12,665 nt of DNA from Chloroflexota bacterium (lineage in GTDB: Bacteria; Chloroflexota; Ktedonobacteria; Ktedonobacterales; Ktedonobacteraceae): positions 1 through 12,665 of the forward strand of contig CADDYT010000172.1 of assembly GCA_902810755.1 (NCBI GenBank). The letters are read 5' to 3'. The notes under the pieces were generated by a model. It saw only the letters and a list, made by a program, of their open reading frames with translations. It was not told where the DNA came from and ran no database searches. This document shows positions 12,626 to 12,665 of this stretch, piece after piece. Made by a program: the position numbers and the translations under genes. The first letter of the stretch is position 1. Each line of letters opens with the position of its first letter.

Positions 12626-12665
12626 GCCACCGACGCCGCCCCGGACAGGCCACCGACGCCGCCCC
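12626..12665. repeat. Start of a GC-rich tandem repeat, 23-bp period, cut by the window edge
   Basis: GCCACCGACGCCGCCCC (17 bases) at 12626-12642 recurs exactly at 12649-12665, with GGACAG between, giving a 23-bp period. It is preceded by an alternating CG run (CGCGCGCG, 12615-12622) directly after the dimethylformamidase-like gene. The window ends at the second copy, so the array length is unknown. Confidence 0.7.

Noticed and set aside
12626..12665. CRISPR array
   Set aside because: Only six bases separate the repeat copies, far too short for spacers, and no cas gene is present.

Overview
This window looks like chromosomal DNA from a GC-rich bacterium, most likely a member of the Chloroflexota and possibly of the class Ktedonobacteria. 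That assignment is an inference. It rests on the secreted protein made of an Ig/IPT-like domain followed by a quinoprotein-type propeller, on the L21 protein with a long Glu-rich tail, and on the scattered one-gene transcription units. No rRNA, tRNA, CRISPR array, insertion sequence, integrase or phage gene was seen.

Layout, left to right. 1-229: the end of a small acidic protein (+). 247-2066: three minus-strand genes for a single-domain response regulator, a VIT1/CCC1-family metal transporter and a small three-helix membrane protein. 2396-3823: a secreted eight-repeat beta-propeller (+). 3900-4757: a CmpX-like 'TM helix' membrane protein (-). 5258-6100: an alpha/beta hydrolase (+). 6207-7100: the rplU-rpmA ribosomal operon (-), with a strong promoter and a leader of about 230 nt. 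7378-8640: a CPA2 cation/proton antiporter (-). 8818-8909: a dispersed palindromic repeat. 9069-9437: a Tic20/DUF4870-like membrane protein (+). 9592-10212: a two-helix protein with a YcxB/PH-like tail (-). 10487-11011: a four-helix membrane protein (-). 11193-12605: a protein related to the large (beta) subunit of N,N-dimethylformamidase (+). 12626-12665: the start of a 23-nt-period tandem repeat that runs off the window.

Most genes are monocistronic; rplU-rpmA is the only tight operon. Three of the four convergent junctions carry a long hairpin between the stop codons (3852-3882, 6126-6172, 9471-9515), which suggests bidirectional termination. Plausible sigma-70 promoters can be read for several genes. 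The best are TTGACA-17-TATTAT before rplU and TTGACA-17-TATACT before the YcxB-like gene; the second has a perfect 17-bp palindrome over its -35 and spacer. Promoter positions and Shine-Dalgarno sites show that several of the longest possible ORFs start too early, and starts were moved accordingly.

The genes do not form an obvious pathway. Apart from the ribosomal pair they read as envelope, transport and signalling housekeeping: metal and cation transport, a CmpX-like channel-type protein, several small membrane proteins, one secreted propeller and two enzymes. I found no convincing new multi-gene system. The most interesting items are small: the rplU leader and the L21 tail, the operator-promoter at 10284-10312, the near-identical propeller blades, the palindromic intergenic repeat, and the tandem repeat at the right edge.
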